Counted from the first letter of the stretch, positions 18,740-28,847 are shown. The stretch is DNA of 64,000 nucleotides from Limimaricola sp027213785 (GCF_050847355.1 NZ_CP193755.1:1240001-1304000); one strand, 5' to 3'. A program made the numbers and translations. The notes: generated by a model from the sequence alone, not told the origin.

Positions 18740-18843
18740 TTGCGCTTCTGAACCGATCGGTCTAGCCTGCGCGCGAGTCGCCCGCCGCGCGTGGGCCAAT
18801 CGCCGTTTCGCGTGCCCCGTGCGCGGAGTTCAAGGACAGCCCT

Positions 18844-20043
18844 ATGTTTTCGCCGATGTTCCGCACCGCGCTGGTGCTGGGCCTGCTCTCTGCCGTGGGT
18901 CCCTTCACGATCGACATGTATCTGCCCGGCCTGCCGGGGCTTGCCGCCGATCTGGGCGTCGACGAGGCGGCGGCGCAGGCGACGATCAGCGCCTATTTCC
19001 TAGCCTTCGGCTTGGCGCAGCTCTTCTACGGGCCCTTCGCCGACGCGGCAGGCCGCAAGGCGCCGGTCTATATCGGCGTCGGCGTGTTCCTCGTGGCGAC
19101 GATCGGCTGCGCCTTGGCACCGTCGCTGCCCTGGCTGGTGGCGTTCCGCGCCTTGCAGGGTCTGGGCTGCGCGGCGCTGATGGTGGTGCCGCGCGCCATG
19201 GTGCGCGACATGTATACCGGCCACGAAGCGACGCGGCTGGTGGCGATGATCATGCTGGTGATCTCGGTCTCGCCGATGCTGGCGCCGCTGTCTGGCGCGA
19301 TCATGATGACCTTCACCGGCTGGCGCGGCATCTTCTGGGCGCTTGCGGTCGTGGCGGCACTGGCGCTGCTGTTGTCGGTCTTCGCCCTCAAGGAAACGCT
19401 GCCTGCGGAGCGCCGCCGCCCGGTGCGTCCGCGCCTGCTTGCGGTCTCGGCCAAGCGGCTGTTCCGCGACCCGACCTTCATGGCGCTGACCTTCGTGTCG
19501 GGCTTCGGCATGGCGAGCTTCTTCGTCTTCATCGCCTCCGCCAGCTTCGTCTACACGCAGCAATACGGGCTGACGCCGCTACAGTTCAGCCTCGCCTTCG
19601 CGACCAATGCGGTGGGCTTCTTCGGCGCGAGCCAGTTCGCCGCGACGCTGGGCCGCCGCATCGGCCTGTTGCGGATGCTGCGGCTGGCGCTGGCGGGCTT
19701 TGCCATCTTCAGCCTGACGCTCCTGTCGATCACGGCGGCGGGCTACGCTTCGCTGCCGGTGCTGATGGGGCTGCTTCTGTGCGGCAACGCCTGCCTCGGC
19801 CTCGTCATTCCGACGAGCCAGGTCATGGCGCTCGACCCGCATGGCGAGATCGCCGGTCTCGCCTCGTCGCTGGGGGGCACGCTGCAGATGATGACGGGCG
19901 GGCTGATGGTCGCCCTCACGGGGCCGTTCTTCAACGGTACGGCGCTGCCGATGGTCGCGGTGATCGCGGGCTGCGCGGTGATGGCGCTGGGTCTCGCGCT
20001 CGTGGCGCTGGGCCGGGGCGAGAGAACGCCGCAACCGGCCTGA
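18844..20043 (+). CDS. Bcr/CflA-family multidrug MFS transporter
   Basis: 399-aa, 12-TM major facilitator. The first loop has the DHA1 pattern GPFTIDMYLPGLPGLAADL, motif A appears as QLFYGPFADAAGRKAPVYIG, and the mid-region VVPRAMVRDMYTGHEATRL is characteristic of Bcr/CflA drug:H+ antiporters. TM5 contains MLAPLSGAI. Ends in a strong terminator shared with the convergent RND gene. Exported compound unknown. Confidence 0.92.
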   Translation: MFSPMFRTALVLGLLSAVGPFTIDMYLPGLPGLAADLGVDEAAAQATISAYFLAFGLAQLFYGPFADAAGRKAPVYIGVGVFLVATIGCALAPSLPWLVAFRALQGLGCAALMVVPRAMVRDMYTGHEATRLVAMIMLVISVSPMLAPLSGAIMMTFTGWRGIFWALAVVAALALLLSVFALKETLPAERRRPVRPRLLAVSAKRLFRDPTFMALTFVSGFGMASFFVFIASASFVYTQQYGLTPLQFSLAFATNAVGFFGASQFAATLGRRIGLLRMLRLALAGFAIFSLTLLSITAAGYASLPVLMGLLLCGNACLGLVIPTSQVMALDPHGEIAGLASSLGGTLQMMTGGLMVALTGPFFNGTALPMVAVIAGCAVMALGLALVALGRGERTPQPA

Positions 20044-20070
20044 CGATCCCTCCAAGCCTGATGCCGAAAG

Positions 20071-20098
20071 GGCCGCCCCTCCCGGGGCGGCCTTTTTT
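20071..20098. terminator. Rho-independent terminator after the MFS gene
   Basis: GGCCGCCCC (20071-20079), loop TCCC, GGGGCGGCC (20084-20092), followed by six T. Sits between convergent genes and is a near copy of the one at 16183-16207. Confidence 0.88.
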
Positions 20099-20105
20099 CC
20101 GATGC

Positions 20106-23100
20106 TCACTCGGCGGCGCGCAGCGTCGCCGCCACGGGCGGCACCGGTCCGTCCTCGTCCTCCCACAGGATTTCGGGCGCCTTGATCCGGCGGGCCTCGC
20201 GCCGGAGCGCCCAGTCGCGCGCCGCCCGGCTGCCGCGTCCCATCGAGAGCCGGGCCAGCAATCGTGACATCCAATGCGCGTAGCGCGCGGCCCAGATCCG
20301 CAGAGCCAGCATCGCCGGCGTGAAGACCAGCGTCAGCACCGTGGCGATGCCGAGGCCGAAGACCACGGCAGTGGCGAGCTGCTTCCACCACAGGGCGGTC
20401 GGGCTGTCGATCGTGTAGCCACCGCCGAAGAAGTCGAGGCTCAGCCCGAACATCATCGGCGCGAGGCCCGCCATGGTGGTGACGGTGGTAAGAAAGACCG
20501 GGCGGATGCGGTCCTCGGCGGTACGGATCACCGCCTCGGTGCGCGGCATGTAGCGCTCGTAATCCTGATAGGTGTCAATCAGAACGATGTTGTTGTTCAC
20601 CACGATCCCCGCCAGCGCGACGATGCCTGTGCCGGTCATGATGATCGAGAAAGTCTGCTCCATCACCAGCATGCCGATCAGCACCCCGGCGGTGGACATC
20701 ACCACCGCGAGGAGCACCAGCACCGCGTTGTAGAAGCTGTTGAACTGCGCCAGCAGGATGATGAACATCAGCCCCAGCGCGCCGGTGAAGGCCCATTGCA
20801 GGAAGGCTTGGCTCTCGGCCTGGTCCTGCTGGTCGCCGGTCCACTCCCAGCCGATCCCTTGGGGCAGGGGCGACGTCTCAAGCCACTCGGTCAGCACCTC
20901 GATGCGTTCGTTGGCGTTGACGCTGACGCGCGTGACTTCGCCCGCGTCGATGCGTTCCTGCAATTCGGGTCCGATCTCATCCTCGCGGACGACCCGGCTG
21001 TCGTCGCCCTCCACCAGCTTGACCAAGCCCGGCAACACGTCGGCCTTCACCTCGAAATAGCGCTGCTGGCCGACCCGCGTGATCTCGGCGAGCTTGGCCA
21101 CTGGGGTACGGGTGACGAAGTTGGACAGCGGCACCAGTCCGGCGGGCGTCCGTACCCGCAGGCTGTCGAGCGTGGACAGCACGCGATCTTCTTCAGGCAG
21201 GCGCACCCGGATCTCGATCTCCTCGTCGGATGTTTCGACGCGCATCGTGTCGAGCATGATGCCCCGGGTGACGAGCTGGACCATCGCGCCCACTGTCGCC
21301 ACGTCGGCGCCGTAGCGACCGGCCTTTTCGATATCGACATCGATCTGCCAGTCGATCCCGGGCAGGGGCAGCGTGTCCTCGATCAGGGTCAGTCCCGGCG
21401 TCTCCTCGAACCGCTCGCGTGCCTGCGCCGTGGCGGCGCGCAACACGTCGAAATTCTCGCCGGTGAGGCGCAGATTGACCGGTTTCGACGCGCCCGGCCC
21501 CTGGGCGAGGTTGAGGATCTCGATGCGGATGCCGGGAATGCCGTCGAGCTCGGCCTGCAGCCGTTCGAGCACCACGTCGCCATCCAGATCGGCGAGGTCG
21601 TAGCCGTTCTCCCTCGCATAGGCGGGGCGCTCGTCCCATGGTACCAGCTCGATCTGCAGCTGGCCGACCGCGTCGGCCGGACCACCGGCACCCGCGGTGT
21701 TGGAGTTGAGCCCGCCTTCGCCCGCGAAGGCAAAGACCGAGCGGATGCCGGGAAAGCCGACCGCCACCTCCTCGGCTTCGGCCACCATAGCGTCCTTCTC
21801 GGCAAGGCTGAGGTTGCCGCGCGCCTGCACGTAGATGATCGCCTGCTCGGGTTCGGTCTCGACGAAGAATTCGACGCCGTTGTTGTGGGTGCCGAAATAG
21901 GTGAAGGTCGTGAAAACGAAGGCGCCGACGCCGGCGATGGTCACGAGCGGCATCACCGGGTTGCCCGCGATCAGCGCGATCAGCCGCCCGAAGGGCGAAC
22001 GGCGATAGCCCGCGCGCAGACGTTTCGGGGCGCGTCGGATCTTGGCCGCCGCACCGAAGATCGTGGTCGCGATCGCCCCGGCAAGCGCGAGGCCGAGCCC
22101 CGGGGCCGCCTCGATCAGGCTGCGGGAGGGGCGCGCCTCGCCGGTCAGGTAGCCTGGGTTCAGCGCCAGCATCAGCCCCACGAAGATGAGCCCCGCCGCC
22201 GGCGGCACCAGCGCCGCGCGCACCACCCATGGCAGACGCCTCCGCAGTCCCTCCGACACATGCAGGAAACCACGGCTCATCCGGCCCAGCACGCCGCCCA
22301 TCACCGGCAGGTAGATCAGCGCCACCACCAGCGAGGCCGAGAGCACGAAGATCAGCGTGACCGGCAGCATGCCCATGAACTGCCCCGCGACACCGGGCCA
22401 GAACAGCATCGGCAAAAACGCGCAAAGCGTGGTCGCGGTCGAGGAGACCACCGGCCAGAACATCCGCTTGGCGGCTTCGACATAGGCGTGCATCGGACCG
22501 ACGCCCTCGGAGATCCGCTTGTCGGCATATTCGACCACGACGATGGCGCCGTCGACCAGCATGCCCACGGCGAGGATCAGGCCGAACATCACGATGTTGG
22601 AGATGGAGATGCCCATCACCGCCAAGAGCGCGAAGCACAACAGGAAGGATGTCGGGATCGCGAAGCCGACCAGCAGCGCCGGGCGCGGCCCGAGGGTTGC
22701 CAGCACCACGATCATTACCAGAGCGATCGCGGTGAGCACCGAGCCCTCGAGCTGGCTGACCATCGAGGCGACGTTGCTGCTCTGGTCGTTGGATGTGCCG
22801 ACCTCGATCGCCGCGCGCAGGTCCTCGGGCCACGAGGCGCGCTCGGCCTCGACGGTGTCCCGCACGAGTGCGGCTGTATCGATCAGGTTGTAGCCCTTGC
22901 GCTTGACCACCTGCAGCGCCACCGTGGTTTCGCCGTTGTAGCGCGCGGTGGAGGTGCGATCCTCGAAGGTCAGGCGGATCGTCGAAAGATCGCCCAGCGT
23001 CACCACCCGGTCGCCATTGGTCTTCACCGGGATGTCGTAGATGTCGCGCGGCTCGTCGAAGCTCGACGGGATCTTCACCGAGAAGGCGCCCTGCGCCGTC

Positions 23101-23756
23101 TCGACCTCGCCCGCGGCGATCAGCAGGTTGTTGTTGGTGACCACCTGCAAGAGCTCGGCGGCGGTGACGTTGTAGGCCTCGAGCCGGAGCGGGTCGATCT
23201 CCACCTCGAGCATCTCGTCGCGCTGGCCGGTGAGATTGGCCGAGAGCACGGCGTCGAGCCCTTCGAGCCGGTCCTGAAGCGACTTTCCGACACGGATCAG
23301 CGTCCGCTCGGGCAGAGGGCCGGTCAGGTTGACGATGATGATCGGAAACTCGGAGAAGTTGATCTCGGTGACGGACCAGGCATCGGCGCCATCGGGAAAC
23401 TCGGCCTCGGCCGCGTTCATCGCGTCGCGCACATCGGCCATGATCTTCGTCTTGTCCCAGCCGAAGGCGAATTCGAGCGCCACGCCTGCATAGCCTTCGG
23501 AGGCGTTGGAGATCATCGTGTCGAGGCCGTCGAGATCGGCGAGCCGCGTCTCCATCGGCTTGACCAGAAGCTGTTCGGCATCCTCGGCCGAAATGCCGGG
23601 GAAGGGCACCGAGACGAAGAGCGCCGGGATCTCGATATCGGGCTCGCCCTCCTTCGGCAGGCCGATATAGGCGGCGATGCCCGCCGTGAGGCTGAGCACG
23701 ATGAAGGCGATGATCATTCGGGCGCGCGAGGCGGCCCAGTCGACGATGCCGGTCAT
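20106..23756 (-). CDS. RND-family efflux permease (AcrB-like)
   Basis: 1216-aa inner-membrane proton-driven pump. N-terminal TM1, the periplasmic opening PKEGEPDIEIPALFVSVPFP, and TM4 with GMLVDGAIVVVEYADKR, where the first proton-relay Asp (D402) is present and the second is Gly. After TM6 there are two extra hydrophobic segments (about 510-533 and 552-573) before TM7, making it about 170 residues longer than AcrB. The C-terminal half has GIVVNNNIVLIDTYQDYERY. ATG 23756 overlaps the adaptor's TGA. No outer-membrane channel gene is adjacent. Confidence 0.92.
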   Translation of the reverse strand: MTGIVDWAASRARMIIAFIVLSLTAGIAAYIGLPKEGEPDIEIPALFVSVPFPGISAEDAEQLLVKPMETRLADLDGLDTMISNASEGYAGVALEFAFGWDKTKIMADVRDAMNAAEAEFPDGADAWSVTEINFSEFPIIIVNLTGPLPERTLIRVGKSLQDRLEGLDAVLSANLTGQRDEMLEVEIDPLRLEAYNVTAAELLQVVTNNNLLIAAGEVETAQGAFSVKIPSSFDEPRDIYDIPVKTNGDRVVTLGDLSTIRLTFEDRTSTARYNGETTVALQVVKRKGYNLIDTAALVRDTVEAERASWPEDLRAAIEVGTSNDQSSNVASMVSQLEGSVLTAIALVMIVVLATLGPRPALLVGFAIPTSFLLCFALLAVMGISISNIVMFGLILAVGMLVDGAIVVVEYADKRISEGVGPMHAYVEAAKRMFWPVVSSTATTLCAFLPMLFWPGVAGQFMGMLPVTLIFVLSASLVVALIYLPVMGGVLGRMSRGFLHVSEGLRRRLPWVVRAALVPPAAGLIFVGLMLALNPGYLTGEARPSRSLIEAAPGLGLALAGAIATTIFGAAAKIRRAPKRLRAGYRRSPFGRLIALIAGNPVMPLVTIAGVGAFVFTTFTYFGTHNNGVEFFVETEPEQAIIYVQARGNLSLAEKDAMVAEAEEVAVGFPGIRSVFAFAGEGGLNSNTAGAGGPADAVGQLQIELVPWDERPAYARENGYDLADLDGDVVLERLQAELDGIPGIRIEILNLAQGPGASKPVNLRLTGENFDVLRAATAQARERFEETPGLTLIEDTLPLPGIDWQIDVDIEKAGRYGADVATVGAMVQLVTRGIMLDTMRVETSDEEIEIRVRLPEEDRVLSTLDSLRVRTPAGLVPLSNFVTRTPVAKLAEITRVGQQRYFEVKADVLPGLVKLVEGDDSRVVREDEIGPELQERIDAGEVTRVSVNANERIEVLTEWLETSPLPQGIGWEWTGDQQDQAESQAFLQWAFTGALGLMFIILLAQFNSFYNAVLVLLAVVMSTAGVLIGMLVMEQTFSIIMTGTGIVALAGIVVNNNIVLIDTYQDYERYMPRTEAVIRTAEDRIRPVFLTTVTTMAGLAPMMFGLSLDFFGGGYTIDSPTALWWKQLATAVVFGLGIATVLTLVFTPAMLALRIWAARYAHWMSRLLARLSMGRGSRAARDWALRREARRIKAPEILWEDEDGPVPPVAATLRAAE

Positions 23757-24982
23757 TGCGCCTGCTCCCTGTAGCGCGGCGCGACGCGGACCCCGTCGGT
23801 CACGTATTCCTGACCCACGACGATGACCGACGTCACCGGGTCGAGCCCTGCCACCAGCACGCCCTCGGGCGTGTCGCGCAGCAACTCCACCGGCATGAAG
23901 CGCGCCACCGGCGCCGCCTCCGGACCGCCGACGGTCCTGACCCCGAGCTGGCCCGAATCGTCGAGCGTCAGCGCCGATTGCGGCAGCAGATGCGCCTCCG
24001 TGCCGTTGGTATCGACGAGGATCTCGGCGGTCTGGCCGTCGCGTATTTCGAGATCGGCATTGGGCACGTCGACCTCGACCCGGAAGGTGCGGGTGGTCTC
24101 GTCGGCCGAGCGCGACACGAAGCTCACCTCGCCCGAAAGCGCGCGCCCCGAGGCGAGGCGGCCGGTGGCCCGGGCGCCGACGCGGATTTCGTCGACATGA
24201 ACCTCGGGCACGAAACCCACGAGCTTGATCGGGTCGAGCTGAACGATGGTCGCGCAGGGCGAGCCGGTCTGCATCAGCAGGCCCAGCTCCGCCGTGTCGG
24301 TCTCCAGCAGTCCGTCGAATGGCGCACGGATGATCAGCCGGTCGATCTCGCGCTCGGCCGAGGCCACGGCGGCCTGCGCCGCCTCGATGCCGGCGCGGGC
24401 CGAGACGAGGTTGGACTCCGCGCTCTGCACCTGTGCGGTCGCCGCCTCGAGCGCCGCCTCGGCGCTGATCACCGAGGTCTCGCTCTGGTATCCGCCCTGG
24501 CTCAGGCGTCGCGCATTGCTGAGGTTGATCTCGGCCTCGCGCAGTCGCGCCTCGGCCTCGGCCTTGCCGGCCTGCGCGGTGGGCACGCGGCTCTCGGCTT
24601 CGCTCAGCCGGGCCTGCGCTTCGGCAAGCTGGATCTCGCGGGTGCCGGGGTCGAGCTCGCACAGCGCCTCGCCGGTTTCCACGAAGGCGCCCTTGCGCAA
24701 CGGCTCAGAAATCACCCGTCCCGAGGTCTCGGCACGCACCTCGACCTGTCGCGCCGCCTCGGTGCGACCGCGCAGAACGACCGTGTCGTCGACCTCCCGC
24801 GCCCTGCTGCGCAACGCCACGACACCCACCTGCGGCGTGCCGTCCTCGGCTTTTGCCAGATCGGTATCCTCGGCAGCCGCGCCGTCGATCTGAGCAATTG
24901 CGTAGAGCCGATCGCGATCGACGATCAGGAGATAGAGAAAGCCAGCCACCAGAATCGCGGTGAGGGCAGGGATCAGTTTCAT
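23753..24982 (-). CDS. RND efflux periplasmic adaptor (membrane fusion protein)
   Basis: 409-aa HlyD/AcrA-type adaptor. An N-terminal anchor helix (LIPALTAILVAGFLYLLIVD) is followed by the lipoyl/barrel-sandwich half (VEVRAETSGRVISEPLRKGA, then FVETGEALCELD), a long alpha-hairpin rich in A, E and Q (about 120-225), the second half (LIIRAPFDGLLETDTAELG), and a beta-barrel domain. There is no lipobox. ATG 24982 lies 15 bases after an RBS-like GGAAAGG. It is the first gene of the two-gene pump operon. Confidence 0.92.
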   Translation of the reverse strand: MKLIPALTAILVAGFLYLLIVDRDRLYAIAQIDGAAAEDTDLAKAEDGTPQVGVVALRSRAREVDDTVVLRGRTEAARQVEVRAETSGRVISEPLRKGAFVETGEALCELDPGTREIQLAEAQARLSEAESRVPTAQAGKAEAEARLREAEINLSNARRLSQGGYQSETSVISAEAALEAATAQVQSAESNLVSARAGIEAAQAAVASAEREIDRLIIRAPFDGLLETDTAELGLLMQTGSPCATIVQLDPIKLVGFVPEVHVDEIRVGARATGRLASGRALSGEVSFVSRSADETTRTFRVEVDVPNADLEIRDGQTAEILVDTNGTEAHLLPQSALTLDDSGQLGVRTVGGPEAAPVARFMPVELLRDTPEGVLVAGLDPVTSVIVVGQEYVTDGVRVAPRYREQAQ

Positions 24983-25251
24983 CAGGTTCCTTTCGGGGCG
25001 CCCGAACGCCCTGTCGACGAGGCGATGATAGCTTGGTGCCGGGAAAGCACGAAGCGTCGCGACGCACTGAACTGTCCGGTTCAAACTACGATTCGGCGGC
25101 ATCCTACTCAATGCACATTTCGTAGACGCGACATGGGGTCACGGGGGCAAGTTGCCGTCGCCGCGCGGCCCTTGTCCCCGCGCATGGCTTCACGATAAGA
25201 CAGGCCCGATCCGACATGGCGCCCAGGCGCAACCCGAAGGGGAGACGAGGC

Positions 25252-25926
25252 GTGAGCAATCCCGACAGCTTCATCGACGAGGTCAGCGAAGAAGTCCGGC
25301 GCGACCGGCTGTTCCACCTGCTGCGGCGCTATGGCTGGATCGGTCTCGCCATCGTCGTGCTGATCGTCGGCGGCGCGGCGGTCTATGAATGGCGCCAGTC
25401 GCAGATCGCCGCCGAGGCGCAGGCGCGGGGGGACGCGCTCCTCGCCGCTCTGGCCGAGCCGGAGGCCGCCGCCCGCGCCGAGGCGCTGGCACCGATCGCG
25501 GCGCAATCCGGCGATGCCGTGGTCCCGCAACTGGCGCTCGCCGCAGAGCAGCAGGCCGCGGGTGATGCAGAGGCCGCCGTGGCCACGCTCGATGCGCTGG
25601 CCGGCAATGGCGAGGTCGCCGAGATCTACCGCGATCTCGCGGCGCTGAAATCGGTCCTGATCGATGCCGGCCGCTCGCCCGAGGACAAGCTCTTGGCGCT
25701 CGAGGCGCTGTCGGCGCCCGGCGCGCCGTTCCGCATGCTCGCGCTCGAGCAGATCGCCCTCGTCCGGCTCGCGCAGGGCGAGCAGGATGCGGCCCTCGAC
25801 CAGCTGCGCGCCATCATGGAAGATGCCGAGACGACACCGGACTTGCGCGACCGCGCCGCAAGCTTGATGGTTGCGCTGGGCGTCCCGCCCGAGGACGCGG
25901 CCGCAACGGCGGCCCCGGCCGAATGA
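25252..25926 (+). CDS. YfgM-like TPR membrane protein
   Basis: 224-aa bitopic protein of the DUF2133/YfgM family, whose E. coli member is an ancillary SecYEG/PpiD partner. Short cytosolic N-terminus (SFIDEVSEEVRRDRLFHLLR), one TM (WIGLAIVVLIVGGAAVY), then a periplasmic Ala-rich helical TPR-like domain. GTG 25252 is preferred because AAGGGGAGACGAGG sits directly upstream; an in-frame ATG at 25216 is the alternative. It is in the canonical position before bamB and der. Confidence 0.85.
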   Translation: MSNPDSFIDEVSEEVRRDRLFHLLRRYGWIGLAIVVLIVGGAAVYEWRQSQIAAEAQARGDALLAALAEPEAAARAEALAPIAAQSGDAVVPQLALAAEQQAAGDAEAAVATLDALAGNGEVAEIYRDLAALKSVLIDAGRSPEDKLLALEALSAPGAPFRMLALEQIALVRLAQGEQDAALDQLRAIMEDAETTPDLRDRAASLMVALGVPPEDAAATAAPAE

Positions 25927-25982
25927 TCGAAAAGCGACCGGGACAGGTCGCAGGTAACCACGAATAGGGGCGAGGGGCAGTC

Positions 25983-27287
25983 ATGCGTCGCAGCGGAGTC
26001 ATCGGAGCGGGGGCGCTGGCCCTTCTTGCGGCCTGTAGCCAGCCGGAAGTACGGCTGCCCGGCACGCGCATCGGCGTGGCGATCCCCGGCGCTGCCGAAG
26101 CGGCAGGCGGCACCGCTGCGGCCCTTTCGCTTACGGCCCCCGTCGCCAATGCCGATTGGCCGCAGCGCGGTGGCGGCGCGGATCGCGACATCGCCCACCC
26201 GGCGCTCGGCGCGCAGCTGACACCGCTGTTCAATACCAGGTTCGGTGCCGCCGAGACGCGGCGCCTGCGCATCACCGCCGAGCCGGTCGTCGCGGGCGGC
26301 CGCGTCTTCGTCATGGATGCCGAGGCCGGCGTTGCGGCGCTGGGCACAAACGGGGCCCTGCTTTGGCAGCGTGCGCTCGTACCGGCCGCCGACGCGGCGG
26401 GGCAGGCCTCGGGCGGCGGTCTCGCCACGGACGGGGCACGGCTTTACGCTGTCACCGGTTTCGGCGAGCTGGTGGCGCTCGACGCCGAAACCGGGGCCCG
26501 GCTCTGGACCCAGGATCTCGGTGCGCCGGGCGCAGGAGCGCCAGCCGTGGCGAACGGCACCGTCTATGCCGTATCGCGCGACGGGCGCGGCCTCGCGCTC
26601 GACACACGGACGGGCCGGGTCAAATGGCAGATTTCGGGGGTCGAAGACCTGCAGCGCTACGATGGCGGCGCCGGCCCCGCCGTGGATGGTGACCTCGCGG
26701 TGTTTCCCTTCACCTCGGGCGAGGTCGTCGGCACCTTCCCCGAAAGCGGTCGCCAGCGCTGGTCCGCCGTTGTCGCGGGCCGCCGCCCCGGCGCCGCCGC
26801 CGCACTCGCGGCGAACGGCATTTCGGGCGATCCGGTGCTCGAGGACGGGCGGGTCTATGTGGGCAATGCCTCTGGCCGAATGTCGGCAATCGACGATTTC
26901 ACCGGTGAGACTCTGTGGAGCGCACCCGACGGAGCGATCTCGCCCGTGGTTCCCGCCGGCGGCTCACTGTTCCTGCTCAACGACGTGAACCAGCTGGTGC
27001 GGCTCGACGCCGCAACCGGCGCTGCGCTGTGGCGGGTCGACCTTCCGGAAGGCGCGCCGCAGGGTTTCTTGCGTCGTGACACCCGGATCGCCCATTACGG
27101 CCCGCTCTTGGCCGGTGGCCGCCTGATCGTCGCAGGTTCCGATGGCCTGATCCGCGAGTTCGATCCCTTGGCCGGGCAGCTGATGCGACAGACGCCGCTC
27201 GAAGGCGGCGCGGCCTCGGCTCCTGTGGTCGCGGGGGGGATCCTCTACGTCGTGACCTCCGACGGGTCGCTTGCCGCTTTCCGTTGA
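25983..27287 (+). CDS. bamB: Outer-membrane assembly lipoprotein BamB-like beta-propeller
   Basis: 434-aa predicted lipoprotein. The signal peptide ends in lipobox LLAAC with Cys18. The rest is a PQQ-like beta-propeller with recurring GG-x-VY/F-x(4)-GxxxALDxxTGxxLW blades (VVAGGRVFVMDAEAGVAAL, GELVALDAETGARLWTQDLG, NQLVRLDAATGAALWRVDL). BamB is the scaffold lipoprotein of the BAM complex. The yfgM-bamB-der order supports this over a PQQ dehydrogenase, and it is too small for the latter. Confidence 0.88.
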   Translation: MRRSGVIGAGALALLAACSQPEVRLPGTRIGVAIPGAAEAAGGTAAALSLTAPVANADWPQRGGGADRDIAHPALGAQLTPLFNTRFGAAETRRLRITAEPVVAGGRVFVMDAEAGVAALGTNGALLWQRALVPAADAAGQASGGGLATDGARLYAVTGFGELVALDAETGARLWTQDLGAPGAGAPAVANGTVYAVSRDGRGLALDTRTGRVKWQISGVEDLQRYDGGAGPAVDGDLAVFPFTSGEVVGTFPESGRQRWSAVVAGRRPGAAAALAANGISGDPVLEDGRVYVGNASGRMSAIDDFTGETLWSAPDGAISPVVPAGGSLFLLNDVNQLVRLDAATGAALWRVDLPEGAPQGFLRRDTRIAHYGPLLAGGRLIVAGSDGLIREFDPLAGQLMRQTPLEGGAASAPVVAGGILYVVTSDGSLAAFR

Positions 27288-27335
27288 CGCGCAATCGGTG
27301 TATGGGGCCCTCTTCCGCACGCGAAAGACCCTGAG

Positions 27336-28787
27336 ATGAGCTTCACCCTCGCCATCGTCGGACGGCCCAATGTCGGCAAGTCCACGCTGTTCAACCGCCT
27401 CGTCGGGCGCAAGCTGGCTCTGGTGGACGACCAGCCCGGCGTCACCCGCGACCTGCGCGAGGGTCCGGCGAAGCTCGGACCGCTGCGCTTTACCGTGATC
27501 GACACCGCCGGCCTCGAGATCGCCACGGACGAAAGCCTGCAAGGCCGGATGCGGCGCCTGACCGAGCGCGCGGTGGACATGGCCGATGTCTGCCTGTTCA
27601 TGATCGACGCCCGCGCCGGCGTGCTGCCGGCCGACGAGATCTTTGCCGACATCCTGCGCAAGCGGGCCAAGCATGTGATCCTTGCTGCCAACAAGGCCGA
27701 AGGCCGCGCCGGTCAGGGCGGTCTGCTCGAGGCCTATGCGCTAGGGCTGGGCGAGCCGCTGGGCCTTTCGGCCGAGCATGGCGAGGGGATGAGCGAGCTT
27801 CTGGCGATGCTGGAGCCGCTGGCCGGTGAATTCGAGGCCCGCGCGGAAGAAGACGCGCCGGTAATGGATGTCGATGTCGACGAAGAGGGCGAAACCGACG
27901 AGGATGCGCCTTGGGCGCCGACCGTCGATCGCCCCCTGCAGGTGGCCGTGGTGGGCCGCCCCAACGCCGGGAAGTCGACGCTGATCAACAAGATCCTGGG
28001 CGAGGAGCGGCTGCTCACCGGACCGGAGGCCGGGATCACCCGCGACGCGATCTCGCTTGCCATCGACTGGAACGGCACGCCGTTCCGGATCTTCGACACG
28101 GCAGGCATGCGAAAGCGGGCCAAGGTTCAGGAAAAGCTCGAGAAGCTTTCGGTGTCCGACGGCCTGCGCGCGGTGAAGTTCGCCGAAGTCGTGGTGGTGC
28201 TTCTCGACGTGGAAATCCCCTTCGAGCAGCAGGACCTTCGCATCGCCGATCTGGCCGAACGCGAGGGCCGCGCCGTGGTGATCGCGGTCAACAAGTGGGA
28301 CCTCGAGGACGAGAAGCAGGACAAGCTGCGCGAGTTGAAGAAAAGCTTCGAGCGGCTGCTGCCACAGCTGCGTGGCGCGCCGCTGGTGACGGTTTCGGCC
28401 AAGACCGGCCGGGGGCTCGAGCGGCTGCACGATGCGATCCTGCGAGCGCACGAAGTCTGGAATCGTCGTGTTTCGACCGCGCAGCTCAACCGCTGGCTGG
28501 TCGGCATGCTGGAGCAGCACCCGCCGCCCGCGCCGGGCGGCCGCCGTATCAAGATGCGGTACGTCACCCAGGCCAAGACCCGGCCCCCCGCTTTCGTGGT
28601 GATGACCTCGCATCCCGACGCGGTGCCCGAAAGCTATTCCCGTTATCTCGTCAATGGCTTGCGGAACGACTTTGACATGCCGGGAACGCCGATCCGGTTG
28701 TTCCTGCGCGATCAGGGCAAGAAGAACCCGTATCAGAACCGCAAGAAGGCGCAGCCTTCTAGGCTACGGAAACATCTCAAGGATTGA
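27336..28787 (+). CDS. der: Ribosome biogenesis GTPase Der (EngA)
   Basis: 483-aa double-Era GTPase for 50S subunit assembly. First G domain: GRPNVGKST, DTAGLE, and NKAE in place of NKxD. Second G domain: GRPNAGKST (about residues 209-217), DTAGMRKRAKVQEKLEKLS, NKWD. A C-terminal KH-like domain (RIKMRYVTQAKTRPPAFVVM) follows. An acidic spacer (EEDAPVMDVDVDEEGETDED) separates the G domains. It ends in a clear terminator. Confidence 0.97.
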   Translation: MSFTLAIVGRPNVGKSTLFNRLVGRKLALVDDQPGVTRDLREGPAKLGPLRFTVIDTAGLEIATDESLQGRMRRLTERAVDMADVCLFMIDARAGVLPADEIFADILRKRAKHVILAANKAEGRAGQGGLLEAYALGLGEPLGLSAEHGEGMSELLAMLEPLAGEFEARAEEDAPVMDVDVDEEGETDEDAPWAPTVDRPLQVAVVGRPNAGKSTLINKILGEERLLTGPEAGITRDAISLAIDWNGTPFRIFDTAGMRKRAKVQEKLEKLSVSDGLRAVKFAEVVVVLLDVEIPFEQQDLRIADLAEREGRAVVIAVNKWDLEDEKQDKLRELKKSFERLLPQLRGAPLVTVSAKTGRGLERLHDAILRAHEVWNRRVSTAQLNRWLVGMLEQHPPPAPGGRRIKMRYVTQAKTRPPAFVVMTSHPDAVPESYSRYLVNGLRNDFDMPGTPIRLFLRDQGKKNPYQNRKKAQPSRLRKHLKD

Positions 28788-28794
28788 TGTGAAG

Positions 28795-28820
28795 AGAGCG
28801 CCGCAAGGCGCTCTTTTCTT
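28795..28820 (+). terminator. Rho-independent terminator of der
   Basis: Stem AGAGCGCC (28795-28802), loop GCAA, GGCGCTCT (28807-28814), followed by TTTCTTT. Confidence 0.85.
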
Positions 28821-28847
28821 TGGCCTATTCGGCTGGGCGAGGTGGTG

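Noticed and set aside
20274..23774. A 1166-codon open frame antisense to the RND pump gene
   Set aside because: It is the mirror of a high-GC gene: repetitive R/H/D/G-rich composition, no domains. The same holds for long antisense frames at 4689-6248, 7032-9593, 38263-40644 and 46306-49089.
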